From Pseudomonas sp. RIT623 (GTDB lineage Bacteria; Pseudomonadota; Gammaproteobacteria; Pseudomonadales; Pseudomonadaceae), in NCBI RefSeq assembly GCF_004519305.1, contig NZ_SOZA01000003.1, positions 124,001-188,000 on the forward strand: DNA of 64,000 nt, written 5' to 3'. The stretch's first letter is position 1; every line of letters begins with the position of its first letter. Position numbers and translations under genes: made by a program. A model generated the notes under the pieces. It saw only the letters and a program-made list of their open reading frames with translations. It did no database searches and was not told where the DNA came from. This document shows positions 45,070 to 53,453 of this stretch, in pieces.

Positions 45070-45336
45070 ATGAATGCCCCGCTCCGTGTCAACGAAGCAC
45101 TGCTGATCGCCGACCACGCCTTCGAACCCTTCCAGTGCGTTGCCTGGGATGCACCCAATGGCACTGGTGAGCTGAGCCTGGCAGTGATCGACCGGACCAG
45201 CACCCGTATCGGCAGCAAGCAAGTATCCTCGCGGGTCTACTCCGACCCTGCGCAATGGGCCAGCCTGATCGAGGAAGTGCGCGCGGAACTGTCGCGCAAG
45301 GGTTATGACCTGCAACCCTGGTCCATGCCGAAGTAA
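45070..45336 (+). CDS. small uncharacterised protein
   Basis: An 88-residue cytosolic protein with no family I recognise. It has mixed alpha/beta character: an N-terminal segment (RVNEALLIADHAFEPFQCVAWDAP), a beta-hairpin (GELSLAVIDRTSTRIGSKQVSS) and a C-terminal helix (PAQWASLIEEVRAELSRKGYDL), ending in WSMPK. GAGAGA lies upstream of the ATG at 45070; the frame extends back to 45010 without a ribosome site. Codon usage looks like that of the neighbours. It is convergent with the cobalt chelatase genes and divergent from the VpsR-like activator. Confidence 0.65.
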   Translation: MNAPLRVNEALLIADHAFEPFQCVAWDAPNGTGELSLAVIDRTSTRIGSKQVSSRVYSDPAQWASLIEEVRAELSRKGYDLQPWSMPK

Positions 45337-45348
45337 GTACTGCCCCAC

Positions 45349-45376
45349 CACAAGTGCGCGCCCTCGCGCACTTGTG
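45349..45376. terminator. 12-bp perfect inverted repeat, possible bidirectional terminator
   Basis: CACAAGTGCGCG and CGCGCACTTGTG pair fully around CCCT, between the small orphan gene and the convergent VWA gene. There is no T run on either side, so it may instead stall transcription or stabilise the 3' ends. Confidence 0.5.
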
Positions 45377-45439
45377 CAAACATCCCTTGGGTATTTGTAA
45401 CAACTTCATACTTGCGACAAAGTGTCGCACTTGTACCGT

Positions 45440-46054
45440 TCAATTGACCGCCGCGAACTGTTCGATATGTCGATAGTCGGCCTGAAGTTGTTCGGCAAGT
45501 TGTCGTGCGCGGCCGATACGCACCGGCGCCATTTCCATATCCACCAACAGGGTGCTGCAAGGCATCGGCTGTGGCGCGCGCCATTGTTGCAAGCGGCCGT
45601 CGGTCAATATCAAGCAGCGCTGCACCTCATGGGGCAGACGCTTGCCGCGCGCCAGCAGCCATTGGCGGGCCTCCTCCAGCGCCGCGAACAGTGGCGTCCC
45701 GCCGCCCGCGCCCAGGCCCTGCAGCCATGGCTGCAAGGCGCCTGAGGCCTTGAGCCCGTGGCGCTGCCAGTGCGGCTTGCTACCACTGGCGGTCAGCAAT
45801 GCCAAACGGGCCCGCTGCCGATAAGCCTGGTCGAACAACCCGGCCAGCAGGCCTTTGCCCTGGGCCAGGGCCTGGTGCCGACGGGTCGAGGCCGAGGCAT
45901 CGACAATCACCAGCCACAGCTCAGGGCCTTGGGCCTGGCGCTGTTGCCAGCACAGGTCACGGCGCTGGCGGGGCCGGCCCTTGAGCAGAGTCGCCAGCCA
46001 AGCGATACGGCCGCTGTCGGCGACGCGTGCGCGACCACGGACAGTGCCCGTCAA
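45440..46054 (-). CDS. chlD: VWA (ChlD/CobT-type) subunit of cobalt/magnesium chelatase, probably expressed by -1 frameshift from the AAA gene
   Basis: About 204 residues forming the integrin-I/VWA domain of a metal chelatase: the MIDAS motif is DASAS in LWLVIVDASASTRRH, with GGGTPLFAALEEA and LTDGR completing the metal site. Upstream lies the basic linker RGRARVADSGRIAWLATLL typical of ChlD. The only in-frame start of the ATG/GTG/TTG kind is the TTG at 46054, with no ribosome site. The frame is open and coding-like back to 46126, where it reaches the slippery A AAA AAG that ends the AAA gene. I therefore infer it is mainly made as the C-terminal part of a ChlI-ChlD fusion. It would act with CobN in cobalt insertion. 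Confidence 0.82.
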   Translation of the reverse strand: MTGTVRGRARVADSGRIAWLATLLKGRPRQRRDLCWQQRQAQGPELWLVIVDASASTRRHQALAQGKGLLAGLFDQAYRQRARLALLTASGSKPHWQRHGLKASGALQPWLQGLGAGGGTPLFAALEEARQWLLARGKRLPHEVQRCLILTDGRLQQWRAPQPMPCSTLLVDMEMAPVRIGRARQLAEQLQADYRHIEQFAAVN

Positions 46055-46073
46055 ATCACCGCCGCGCGGTCTG

Positions 46074-46137
46074 GCATCCGACGCCTGGGCGCTGCGCGCG
46101 CGGATGCTCAGGGCTTTTTTGCCCAGTTAGGCACCTC
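46074..46137 (-). promoter_or_regulatory. programmed -1 ribosomal frameshift signal (dnaX-like)
   Basis: Reading on the minus strand: GAGGTG (46137-46132), 11 bases, slippery A AAA AAG in the AAA-gene frame (46120-46114), then CCC TGA (stop 46110-46108), and a stem GCATCCG/CGGATGC (46107-46101 with 46080-46074) starting 6 bases after the slippery site. A -1 slip enters the VWA frame exactly. These are the three parts of the E. coli dnaX signal: SD-like stimulator, heptamer and hairpin. A rare CTG start at 46126, five bases after GAGGTG, is an alternative reading. Confidence 0.75.
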
Positions 46138-47106
46138 GCGGCGGGCCGCGCTGGTGACGACCTGGGGTGGCAATGCGCCCCAGTCGCCCTGCCCGCCCTG
46201 GGCATCTTGCCCAGGCGCTGGCCCACCGGTTGCGGGGGGCGGTGCCTCTGCAGCATCGCCGCGGCGACGATGGCGCAAGGCGAATTCGGCAACCGCCTCG
46301 ACGTCCGCCTCCTCGATCGCCTGGTTGCCGCGCCAGGCGGCATGGGCCCGGGCGGCGCGCAGCCAGACCAGGTCGGCACGCAGGCCATCGACTCCGGCGG
46401 CGAAACAGCGCTCGGTGATCCAGGCCAGGGCCTGGTCGTCCAGGGCGATGCCGGCCAGGCGCTCGCGGGCAACCTGGCAACGGTCGCGCAAGGCCGCTTG
46501 CGCGTCGGCCCATTGGCCACGGAATGCTTCAGGGTCGCTGTCGAATGCCAGGCGCCGGCGAATGATCTGCTGGCGCGCCTCGGGCGCCGGCAGGCCGTCC
46601 AGGGCGACATTCAAGCCGAAGCGGTCGAGCAGTTGCGGGCGCAACTCCCCCTCTTCCGGGTTCATCGTGCCGATCAGCACGAAGCGCGCCGCATGACGGT
46701 GGGAGATGCCGTCGCGCTCGATACGGTTGGTTCCGCTGGCCGCCACGTCCAGCAGCAGGTCGACCAGCGGATCGGGCAGCAGGTTGACCTCGTCCACATA
46801 CAGCACGCCGCCGTCGGCATGGGCCAGCACGCCAGGCGAGAAACGCGCCTGGCCCTGGCCTAGGGCGGCATCCAGATCGAGGCTGCCGACCAGGCGCTCC
46901 TCGGTCGCCCCCAGGGGCAGGGTCACGAACGGGCCATCACCCAACAGGTCGGCCAGGCCACGGGCCAGGGTGCTCTTGGCCATGCCGCGCGGGCCCTCGA
47001 TCAGCACGCCGCCGATCTTCGGGTCGATGGCGGACAGGCACAGGGCCAGCTTGAGGTCGTCGGCGCCGACAACCGCTGCCAGCGGGAATTGCACGGGTTC
47101 ACTCAT
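46108..47106 (-). CDS. chlI: AAA+ (ChlI/CobS-type) subunit of cobalt/magnesium chelatase
   Basis: A 332-residue AAA+ ATPase of the ChlI/BchI type, part of the motor that powers metal insertion by CobN. Walker A is GPRGMAKST (about 39-47), preceded by the family insert; ATEERLVGSLDLDAAL and LLYVDEVNLL-type Walker B (GGVLYVDEVNLLPDPLVDLLLDV) are intact, followed by sensor-1 GTMNPEEGELRPQLLDRFGL. A Pro/Gly-rich tail from about residue 290 (APPPATGGPAPGQDAQGG) is the linker that precedes VWA in full ChlD proteins. The start at 47106 has GAGGAAG upstream, three bases from the cobN stop. The C-terminal codons form a frameshift signal. Confidence 0.9.
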   Translation of the reverse strand: MSEPVQFPLAAVVGADDLKLALCLSAIDPKIGGVLIEGPRGMAKSTLARGLADLLGDGPFVTLPLGATEERLVGSLDLDAALGQGQARFSPGVLAHADGGVLYVDEVNLLPDPLVDLLLDVAASGTNRIERDGISHRHAARFVLIGTMNPEEGELRPQLLDRFGLNVALDGLPAPEARQQIIRRRLAFDSDPEAFRGQWADAQAALRDRCQVARERLAGIALDDQALAWITERCFAAGVDGLRADLVWLRAARAHAAWRGNQAIEEADVEAVAEFALRHRRRGDAAEAPPPATGGPAPGQDAQGGQGDWGALPPQVVTSAARREVPNWAKKP

Positions 47107-47108
47107 TT

Positions 47109-50100
47109 TCAGCTGTCTTCCTCGCCATCGAGCAGCTGTTGCTCGAGGCTGTCGCGGTAATCGCCCGGTTCCTGCCACAAACCACGCTGCTGGGCTTCCA
47201 GCAGGCGTTCGGTAAGGTCGCGCAGGGCCTCGGGGTTGTGCTCGCGCAGAAACGCACGGGTCGCCGGGTCGAGCACATAGGCGTCGGCCAGGCCTTGGTA
47301 ATGGTGGTCGTCGATCAGGTGCGTGGTGGCGTCGAAGGCGAACAGGTTATCGACCGTCGCCGCCAGTTCGAAGGCACCTTTATAGCCGTGCCGCTTGGCG
47401 CCGTCGATCCACTTGGGGTTGAGGGCGCGGGCGCGGATCACCCGGTTCAACTCTTCCTTCAAGGTGCGGATGCGCGGTCGGTCGGCCTGGCTGTGGTCGC
47501 CGTGGTAACTGGCGCGAGCACTGCCGGCCAAGGTCTCGGCGGCGGCCAGCATGCCGCCCTGGAACTGGTAATAGTCGTTGGAGTCGAGCAGATCGTGCTC
47601 GTGGTTGTCCTGGTTCTGCAGCACAGCCTGCACCTGGCTCAGGCGCTGGGCGAAGCGCGCGCGCGCCGGGGTGCCCTCGTCGCTGGCGCCATAGGCGTAG
47701 CCGCCATGGTTGAGGTAAACCTCGGCCAGGTCGTCGCGGCTGTGCCACAGGCGTGCGTCGATGGCGTTCTGCACACCGGCGCCATAGGCCCCGGGCTTGG
47801 CGCCGAACACCCGCCAACCCGCCTGACGGGCCGCCTGCTCGGGGTCCAGGCCCTCGGCCAGCAGGGCTGCGCGCTCGGCGCGCACGCGGGCGGCCAGCGG
47901 GTTGTAGGCGTCAGGCTCGTCCAGCGCCGCCACCGCCTGCACCGCCGCGTCGAACAGGCGGATGAGGTTGCCGAAGGCGTCGCGGAAGAACCCGGAGACC
48001 CGCAGCGTCACATCCACCCGCGGCCGGTCGAGCAGGCTCAAGGGCAGGATCTCGAAGTCGTCGACCCGCTGGCTGGCGCTGGCCCAGACCGGGCGCACCC
48101 CCATCAGCGCCATGGCCTGGGCGATATCGTCGCCGCCAGTGCGCATGGTCGCCGTGCCCCACACCGACAGGCCCAGTTGACGCAGGTGGTCACCGTGGTC
48201 CTGCAGGTGGCGCTCGAGGATCAGGTTGGCCGAGGCGAAGCCCAGGCGCCAGGCGGTGGTGGTTGGCAGGTTGCGCACATCGACGGTATAGAAGTTGCGC
48301 CCGGTGGGTAGCACGTCCAAACGCCCGCGGCTGGGCGCGCCACTAGGCCCGGCCGGGACGAAACGCCCAGCCAGGGCTGCCAGCAGGCCGTCCATTTCGG
48401 CGCCGCCACAGGCATCGAGGCGAGGCGCGACATCGTCCAGCAAGGCCGCGAGCACTTCGCGCAGCGGTTGCCAGCACGGCGCTTGCGGCAGCTCGACAGC
48501 ACCGCGCAATGCCTGCTCGATCAGGCTCGACGCCAGCAGCTCGAGGCGTTCGCGGGTATCGCCACACGTCCGCCACAAGGCCGCGTCCACCGCCTGCAGC
48601 GGCGCAGGCCGCGGCCCATCCCAGGCCTGCCCCAGGTCGCAGTCCAGTGGATCGAAGCCTAGCCCAAGCGCCTTGGCCAAGGTACGGATCAGGCTGGCGT
48701 TGGCCCCCTTGCCATCACCGCGCGCCACACGCAACAAGGCCAGCAAGGTATCGTTGCGCAAGCGCCCGGCCGGCGATTGGCCGAACACATGCAGGCCGTC
48801 GCGGATCTGCGACTCCTTGAGGTCACACAGATAGGTGTCCAGGCGTGGCAGCCACACCGCCGCATCGTCGAGCTGGCCTTCGAGTTGCAGCTCGCGGTCG
48901 ATATGGTTGCGCTTGAGCAACTCGAGTATGTCCCGTTGCAGCTCCTGGGCCCGACGCGGGTCGAGCAACTGGGCTTCGTAGTATTCGTCGGCCAGCTGTT
49001 CCAGGTGACGCAACGGGCCGTAGGTTTCGGCCCGGGTCAGCGGCGGCATCAGGTGGTCGATGATCACCGCCTGGGTACGGCGCTTGGCCTGGGCGCCCTC
49101 GCCCGGATCGTTGACGATGAACGGGTAGATGTTCGGCAGCGGCCCGAGCAGCGCGTCCGGCCAGCACTCGGCTGACAGCCCCACGCCCTTGCCCGGCAAC
49201 CACTCCAGGTTGCCGTGCTTGCCGACATGGATCACGGCATCGGCGGCAAAGCCGTTGCGCAGCCAGAAATGGAACGCCAGGTAGCCATGCGGCGGCACCA
49301 GGTCCGGGTCGTGGTACACCGCGCTGTGGTCCACCTGGTAGCCCCGCGCCGGCTGGATACCGACGAAGGTCAGGCCATAGCGCAAGCCGGCGACCATCAT
49401 CCGCCCGCTGCGGAACATCGGGTCCTGCTCGGGCGTGCCCCAGCGCGCCAGCACGGCACGCTGGTTGGCCTCGGGCAGCGCGGCGAAGGCCGCCTGGTAA
49501 TCGGCCAGGCTCAGGCTCTGGGCGCAGGGGCGCTGGTCGAGATGATCGAGGTCGTTGGTCACGCCACCCAGCAATTGGTGGATCAGCGCGGTGCCGCTGT
49601 CGGGCAGGCCGGCGACCGGGTAGCCCTGGCCCTGCATGGCCCTGAGTATGTTCAACGCCGCGCCCGGGGTATCGAGGCCCACGCCATTGCCAATGCGCCC
49701 GTCGCGGGTCGGGTAGTTGGCCAGCACCAGGGCCACGCGCTTTTCCTGGTTGTCCAGGCGCGCCAGCGCCACCCAGCGCCGTGCCAACTCGGCCACGAAG
49801 TCCATGCGTTCGGGGTGGGCACGGTAGCAGACCACGTCGGATTGACTGCGCTCGCTGCGCCAGGCCAGGTCCTTGAAACTCACCGGGCGGGTGATGATGC
49901 GCCCGTCAAGCTCCGGCAACGCAATGTGCATGGCCAGGTCGCGAGCGCCCAGGCCCTGCTCGCTCTGCTCCCAGCCGGGTTGGTTGTCCTGGGCGCAGAT
50001 TGCCTGCAACACCGGCACGTCGCGGCGCAGCGGGCGCAGGTTGGGCTGTTCCGGGCTGGACAAGGCAAAACCAGTGGTGTTGATCACCACCTCGGCCTGC

Positions 50101-50870
50101 ACCTCGTCGAGCCAGGCTTGCACCTGCTCCAGACAGGCCTGCTCCTTGAGGCTGGCCACGGCGATCGGCAGCGGGTTGAGCCCGCACGCCTGCAAGCGCT
50201 GGCAGAACACATCGATGAACGCAGTGTTGGCCGCCTGCAAGTGCGAGCGATAGAACAGCAGCGGTGCCACCGGGTACTCGGGGTTCCACTCGCCGTACCA
50301 GTCCTGCAGCTCGGCACTGGGGCGGGCCGGGTGATAGACCGCCGTGCGCGGCAGCGGCTGGGGCTCGTCCCAGCGGTAGTCACGCCCCAGCCATTGACTG
50401 GCCAGGCACTTGAACAGGTTGATCGCGTTGGCCTTGCCACCTTGGCGCAGGTAGTGCCACAAACGCTCGGCCTCGGCCCCGCGCAGCGTGCCCAGCTCGG
50501 TGAGCTCCGGGTCCGGGCGGTCGTCCCCCGGCACCAGGACCAGCTGCACGCCACGGCTGGCGAGGGCCACCAACTGCTCGACACCGTAGCGCCAGTAACC
50601 GACGCCGCCGTGCAGCGAGACCAGGATCAGCTTGGCATGGCGCAGTACCTGGTCGACATACAGGTCGACCGAGGCATGGTTCTGCACCTGCATTGGGTTG
50701 GCCAGGCGCACGCTGGGGAAATCGTCCGGCAACTGCTCGGCGGTTTCGGCGAGCAGTGCCAGATGGGAATCGCCGCTGCAGAGGATCACCAACTCGGCAG
50801 GTGTCTGGCCGAGATCGGCAATGCTGTCGTCCGGCACGAAGCCGCCGGGCTGGGTCCGCAGCAGGTGCAT
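47109..50870 (-). CDS. cobN: cobaltochelatase catalytic subunit CobN
   Basis: A 1253-residue protein of the CobN/BchH family. It binds hydrogenobyrinic acid a,c-diamide and inserts Co(II) in the aerobic cobalamin pathway, driven by the AAA and VWA subunits encoded next. Family landmarks are visible: SLHGGVGYWRYGVEQL, HIALPELDGRIITRPVSF, NYPTRDGRIGNGVGLDTP, HVGKHGNLEWLPGKGVGLS and VDVTLRVSGFFRDAFGNLIRLFD. Length is normal for CobN. It lies three bases after cobW and three bases before the AAA gene, so the four genes form one operon under a cobalamin riboswitch. Confidence 0.95.
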   Translation of the reverse strand: MHLLRTQPGGFVPDDSIADLGQTPAELVILCSGDSHLALLAETAEQLPDDFPSVRLANPMQVQNHASVDLYVDQVLRHAKLILVSLHGGVGYWRYGVEQLVALASRGVQLVLVPGDDRPDPELTELGTLRGAEAERLWHYLRQGGKANAINLFKCLASQWLGRDYRWDEPQPLPRTAVYHPARPSAELQDWYGEWNPEYPVAPLLFYRSHLQAANTAFIDVFCQRLQACGLNPLPIAVASLKEQACLEQVQAWLDEVQAEVVINTTGFALSSPEQPNLRPLRRDVPVLQAICAQDNQPGWEQSEQGLGARDLAMHIALPELDGRIITRPVSFKDLAWRSERSQSDVVCYRAHPERMDFVAELARRWVALARLDNQEKRVALVLANYPTRDGRIGNGVGLDTPGAALNILRAMQGQGYPVAGLPDSGTALIHQLLGGVTNDLDHLDQRPCAQSLSLADYQAAFAALPEANQRAVLARWGTPEQDPMFRSGRMMVAGLRYGLTFVGIQPARGYQVDHSAVYHDPDLVPPHGYLAFHFWLRNGFAADAVIHVGKHGNLEWLPGKGVGLSAECWPDALLGPLPNIYPFIVNDPGEGAQAKRRTQAVIIDHLMPPLTRAETYGPLRHLEQLADEYYEAQLLDPRRAQELQRDILELLKRNHIDRELQLEGQLDDAAVWLPRLDTYLCDLKESQIRDGLHVFGQSPAGRLRNDTLLALLRVARGDGKGANASLIRTLAKALGLGFDPLDCDLGQAWDGPRPAPLQAVDAALWRTCGDTRERLELLASSLIEQALRGAVELPQAPCWQPLREVLAALLDDVAPRLDACGGAEMDGLLAALAGRFVPAGPSGAPSRGRLDVLPTGRNFYTVDVRNLPTTTAWRLGFASANLILERHLQDHGDHLRQLGLSVWGTATMRTGGDDIAQAMALMGVRPVWASASQRVDDFEILPLSLLDRPRVDVTLRVSGFFRDAFGNLIRLFDAAVQAVAALDEPDAYNPLAARVRAERAALLAEGLDPEQAARQAGWRVFGAKPGAYGAGVQNAIDARLWHSRDDLAEVYLNHGGYAYGASDEGTPARARFAQRLSQVQAVLQNQDNHEHDLLDSNDYYQFQGGMLAAAETLAGSARASYHGDHSQADRPRIRTLKEELNRVIRARALNPKWIDGAKRHGYKGAFELAATVDNLFAFDATTHLIDDHHYQGLADAYVLDPATRAFLREHNPEALRDLTERLLEAQQRGLWQEPGDYRDSLEQQLLDGEEDS

Positions 50871-50873
50871 GGG

Positions 50874-51941
50874 TCAGGCGCCCAGGGCCTGGCGCAGGCG
50901 CGCTTCAAGCTGTGCGGCATCCAGGTCCTGGCCAATCAGCACCAGGCGGGTGATGCGCGCTTCATCGCTGCGCCAGGCACGGTCGAAGTGCTTGTCGAAA
51001 CGGGTACCCACGCCCTGGATCAGCAGGCGCATCGGCTTGCCGGGAATGGCGGCGAAGCCCTTGGCGCGCAGGATGCCGAACTCACCGACCAGTTGGCTCA
51101 GGGCATCGAGCAGCAGGCTTTCGTCGGCCTCGGGCAGGTCGATGGAGATCGAGTCGAAGGCATCATGATCGTGGTCGTCGTGATCGTCACCGTCGTGGTG
51201 CGAATCATGGTGGGTGCGACGGCCATCGATATGCGCCTCGGACTCGGCGCCCACGCCCAGCAGCACGTCGAGTGGCAGGCGGCCACTGCTGGCCTCGATC
51301 ACCTTGACCGCCGGCGGCAGTTCCTCGGCCACCTCGGCGCGCACCTTGGCCAGGCCGGCGGCGTCGATCAGGTCGGCCTTGTTCAGCACCACCAGGTCGG
51401 CACTGGCCAACTGGTCGGCGAACAGCTCGTGCAGCGGCGATTCATGGTCCAGGTTGGGGTCGAGCTTGCGCTGGGCGTCGACCTGCTCGGGGTAGGCGGC
51501 AAAGGTGCCGGCGGCCACCGCCGGGCTGTCGACCACGGTGATCACCGCATCGACGGTGCAGGCGTTGCGAATTTCCGGCCACTGGAAGGCTTGCACCAGG
51601 GGTTTGGGCAGGGCCAGGCCGCTGGTTTCGATAAGGATATGGTCAAGGTCGCCGCGGCGGGCCACCAGCTCGCGCATCACTGGGAAGAACTCTTCCTGCA
51701 CGGTGCAGCACAGGCAGCCGTTGGCCAGCTCGAAGACCCGGCCCTGCGCCTCCTCCTCGGTGCAGCCGATGCTGCACTGCTTGAGGATCTCGCCGTCGAT
51801 GCCCAGTTCGCCGAACTCGTTGACGATCACCGCGATACGACGGCCCTGGGCGTTGTCGAGCATGTGGCGGAGCAAGGTGGTCTTGCCCGAGCCGAGAAAG
51901 CCGGTGACGATGGTGACAGGGAGCTTGGCCAGTGTTTTCAT
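50874..51941 (-). CDS. cobW: CobW GTPase, metal chaperone for cobalamin synthesis
   Basis: A 355-residue GTPase of the G3E COG0523 family, thought to deliver cobalt to the chelatase. The Walker A is GFLGSGKT (residues 14-21), the metal site is ELANGCLCCTVQ (CxCC), then VVDSP and LNKADL complete the G domain. A His/Asp-rich loop (HHDSHHDGDDHDDHDHD, about residue 235) is a probable metal-binding region, followed by the C-terminal CobW domain (GFAAIPGKPMRLLIQGVG). The ATG at 51941 begins at the P-loop fold; the longer frame to 52082 runs into the riboswitch. First gene of the cobW-cobN-chlI-chlD operon. Confidence 0.95.
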   Translation of the reverse strand: MKTLAKLPVTIVTGFLGSGKTTLLRHMLDNAQGRRIAVIVNEFGELGIDGEILKQCSIGCTEEEAQGRVFELANGCLCCTVQEEFFPVMRELVARRGDLDHILIETSGLALPKPLVQAFQWPEIRNACTVDAVITVVDSPAVAAGTFAAYPEQVDAQRKLDPNLDHESPLHELFADQLASADLVVLNKADLIDAAGLAKVRAEVAEELPPAVKVIEASSGRLPLDVLLGVGAESEAHIDGRRTHHDSHHDGDDHDDHDHDAFDSISIDLPEADESLLLDALSQLVGEFGILRAKGFAAIPGKPMRLLIQGVGTRFDKHFDRAWRSDEARITRLVLIGQDLDAAQLEARLRQALGA

Positions 51942-52054
51942 GTCGCGTTGCCCTTGGCGGCTGTGGCGCGGGCATGCGGGACGGCGGCCGCGGCCATGCT
52001 GGCCGGGCGCGTTCGCCACCGGATCACCCCGCCCGGTTGAAAGTCGAAAACGTC

Positions 52055-52226
52055 GCGAGGCAGGTCTCCTGGCTTGCACCAATCCGGCGCCGGGGCCGGT
52101 GGATCAGCGCCTTCCCGCGCGCCTGCGCAGTGGCTGTGCCGAACCTTTCAGTGCCTACAGTTGCGGGGGCAGCCGCGGCTTGTACCGCGTTCCCATCTTA
52201 GCTCAGGCCAGGCCTGAGAACCTCGA
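52055..52226 (-). promoter_or_regulatory. cobalamin riboswitch upstream of cobW
   Basis: On the minus strand: GAGGTTCTCAGG, GGGAACGCGGT, the core GCTGCCCCCGCAACTGTAGG, AGCCACTG, GGGAAGGC and the B12 box AGCCAGGAGACCTGCC (52074-52059) occur in the canonical order. It should repress cobW-cobN-chlID when adenosylcobalamin is plentiful. Confidence 0.92.
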
Positions 52227-52315
52227 AGCGGCAAGGCTACGCATCCACCCGACAACGGTCAACCGCCGCCGCGATTGACGCCGGCCACGCCCCGTGATTT
52301 GCTAGCGCACTGCCT

Positions 52316-52446
52316 TCAGGTGCCCCCAATTGGGGGTGAAACGGGAAACCGGTGCGACGCGGCCTCTACAACAGGCGCGGACAAAGCCGGTGCTGCCCCC
52401 GCAACGGTAAGCGAGCGATGCTCGCCAGCCCGGAGACCGGCCTGTG
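52316..52446 (+). promoter_or_regulatory. cobalamin riboswitch upstream of cbtBA
   Basis: On the plus strand: TTCAGGTGCCCCC, GAAACGGGAAACCGGTG, the core TGCTGCCCCCGCAACGGTAA, GCGAG...CTCGCC hairpin and AGCCCGGAGACCGGCCTG occur in order. The elements match cobalamin riboswitches of the cbtA/btuB type. It should repress cobalt uptake and corrin genes at high cobalamin. It is back-to-back with the riboswitch of cobW. Confidence 0.9.
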
Positions 52447-52561
52447 GTGCTCGATGAACAACCCCGCGGTGGGCGGGTGCTGTCGCATGCCCTGGGCCAT
52501 CCGCGCCTGGGGGCGTCGCGCTTGCCCGTTGCCCAAAACAAAAGCAGCAGAGGAACGCGTC

Positions 52562-52747
52562 ATGCCTATCACCAGTGCCAAGCACAGCATCGCCACCCCC
52601 GTCAGCCTCAGCCAGCGCCTGCTGGTCGCCGTGGGCGCCAGCCTGCTGGGCCTGAGCCTGGTGTACTTCGCCGGTTTCTCGCACATCGAGGCAGTGCACA
52701 ACGCCGCCCACGACACCCGTCACAGCGCCGCCTTCCCCTGCCACTGA
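52562..52747 (+). CDS. cbtB: cobalt transporter accessory subunit CbtB
   Basis: A 61-residue protein with one membrane helix (RLLVAVGASLLGLSLVYFAGFSH) and a short His-rich C-terminal tail (HNAAHDTRHSAAFPCH) typical of CbtB, proposed to bind cobalt. It forms the two-part CbtAB system with the next gene. The start has AGAGGA upstream. The open frame upstream is the riboswitch region and not coding. Confidence 0.9.
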   Translation: MPITSAKHSIATPVSLSQRLLVAVGASLLGLSLVYFAGFSHIEAVHNAAHDTRHSAAFPCH

Positions 52748-52757
52748 GTATCCCCGC

Positions 52758-53453
52758 ATGATCACGCGTATTGCCCGCACCGCGGGCTTCAGCGGGCTGC
52801 TCGCCGCCCTGCTGCTGACCCTGCTGCAAAGTTTCTGGATCGCCCCGCTGATCCTCCAGGCGGAAACCTTCGAGAGCGCCGCCCCGGTAGCCGAGCAGCA
52901 TGAGCATGCGCCAGCCGAAGCCGGCCACAGCCATGAGCACAACGCCGAGGCCTGGGCACCGCAAGACGGCTGGCAGCGAGTGCTGGCCACCACCGGCGGC
53001 AACCTGGTGGTAGCCGTCGGCTTCGCCCTGATCCTCGCCGCGCTGTACAGCCTGCGTGAACCTGGCCGCGTCAGCACCGGCGCGCTCTGGGGCCTGGCCG
53101 GCTTCGCCGTGTTCTGCCTGGCGCCCACCCTGGGCTTGCCGGCCGAGCTGCCAGGCACCGCCGCCGCCGACCTGGGCCAACGCCAGGCCTGGTGGATCGG
53201 CACCGCCGCCGCCACCGCGGCCGGCCTGGCCTTGCTGGTGTTTAGCCGGCATTGGTTGTTCAAGGTGCTGGGGGTCGTGCTGCTGGTGATCCCTCACCTG
53301 ATCGGCGCGCCACAACCGGCAGTGCACGCAAGCCTGGCCCCAGAGACCCTGGCCACCCAGTTCAAGATCGCTTCCTGGCTGACCAACGCCGCGTTCTGGC
53401 TGGCCCTGGGCCTGCTCAGCGCCTGGCTGTTCCGCCGCGCCAACCCGGCCTGA
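52758..53453 (+). CDS. cbtA: cobalt transporter CbtA
   Basis: A 231-residue inner-membrane protein with five to six helices and a His-rich loop between helix 1 and 2 (EQHEHAPAEAGHSHEHNAEAW), expected for cobalt binding. It resembles CbtA, predicted to import cobalt for cobalamin synthesis, and it is controlled by the upstream cobalamin riboswitch. Ten bases separate it from cbtB, and its TGA overlaps the cobE start (TGATG). Confidence 0.9.
   Translation: MITRIARTAGFSGLLAALLLTLLQSFWIAPLILQAETFESAAPVAEQHEHAPAEAGHSHEHNAEAWAPQDGWQRVLATTGGNLVVAVGFALILAALYSLREPGRVSTGALWGLAGFAVFCLAPTLGLPAELPGTAAADLGQRQAWWIGTAAATAAGLALLVFSRHWLFKVLGVVLLVIPHLIGAPQPAVHASLAPETLATQFKIASWLTNAAFWLALGLLSAWLFRRANPA

Noticed and set aside
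46111..46124. GGGC-AAAAAA-GCCC mini-hairpin as a terminator of the AAA gene
   Set aside because: Only a 4-bp stem, located inside the coding region, without a T run; the frameshift reading explains the A run better.
49215..52040. A 941-residue open frame on the plus strand
   Set aside because: Shadow of cobN and cobW; no recognisable domain or ribosome site.
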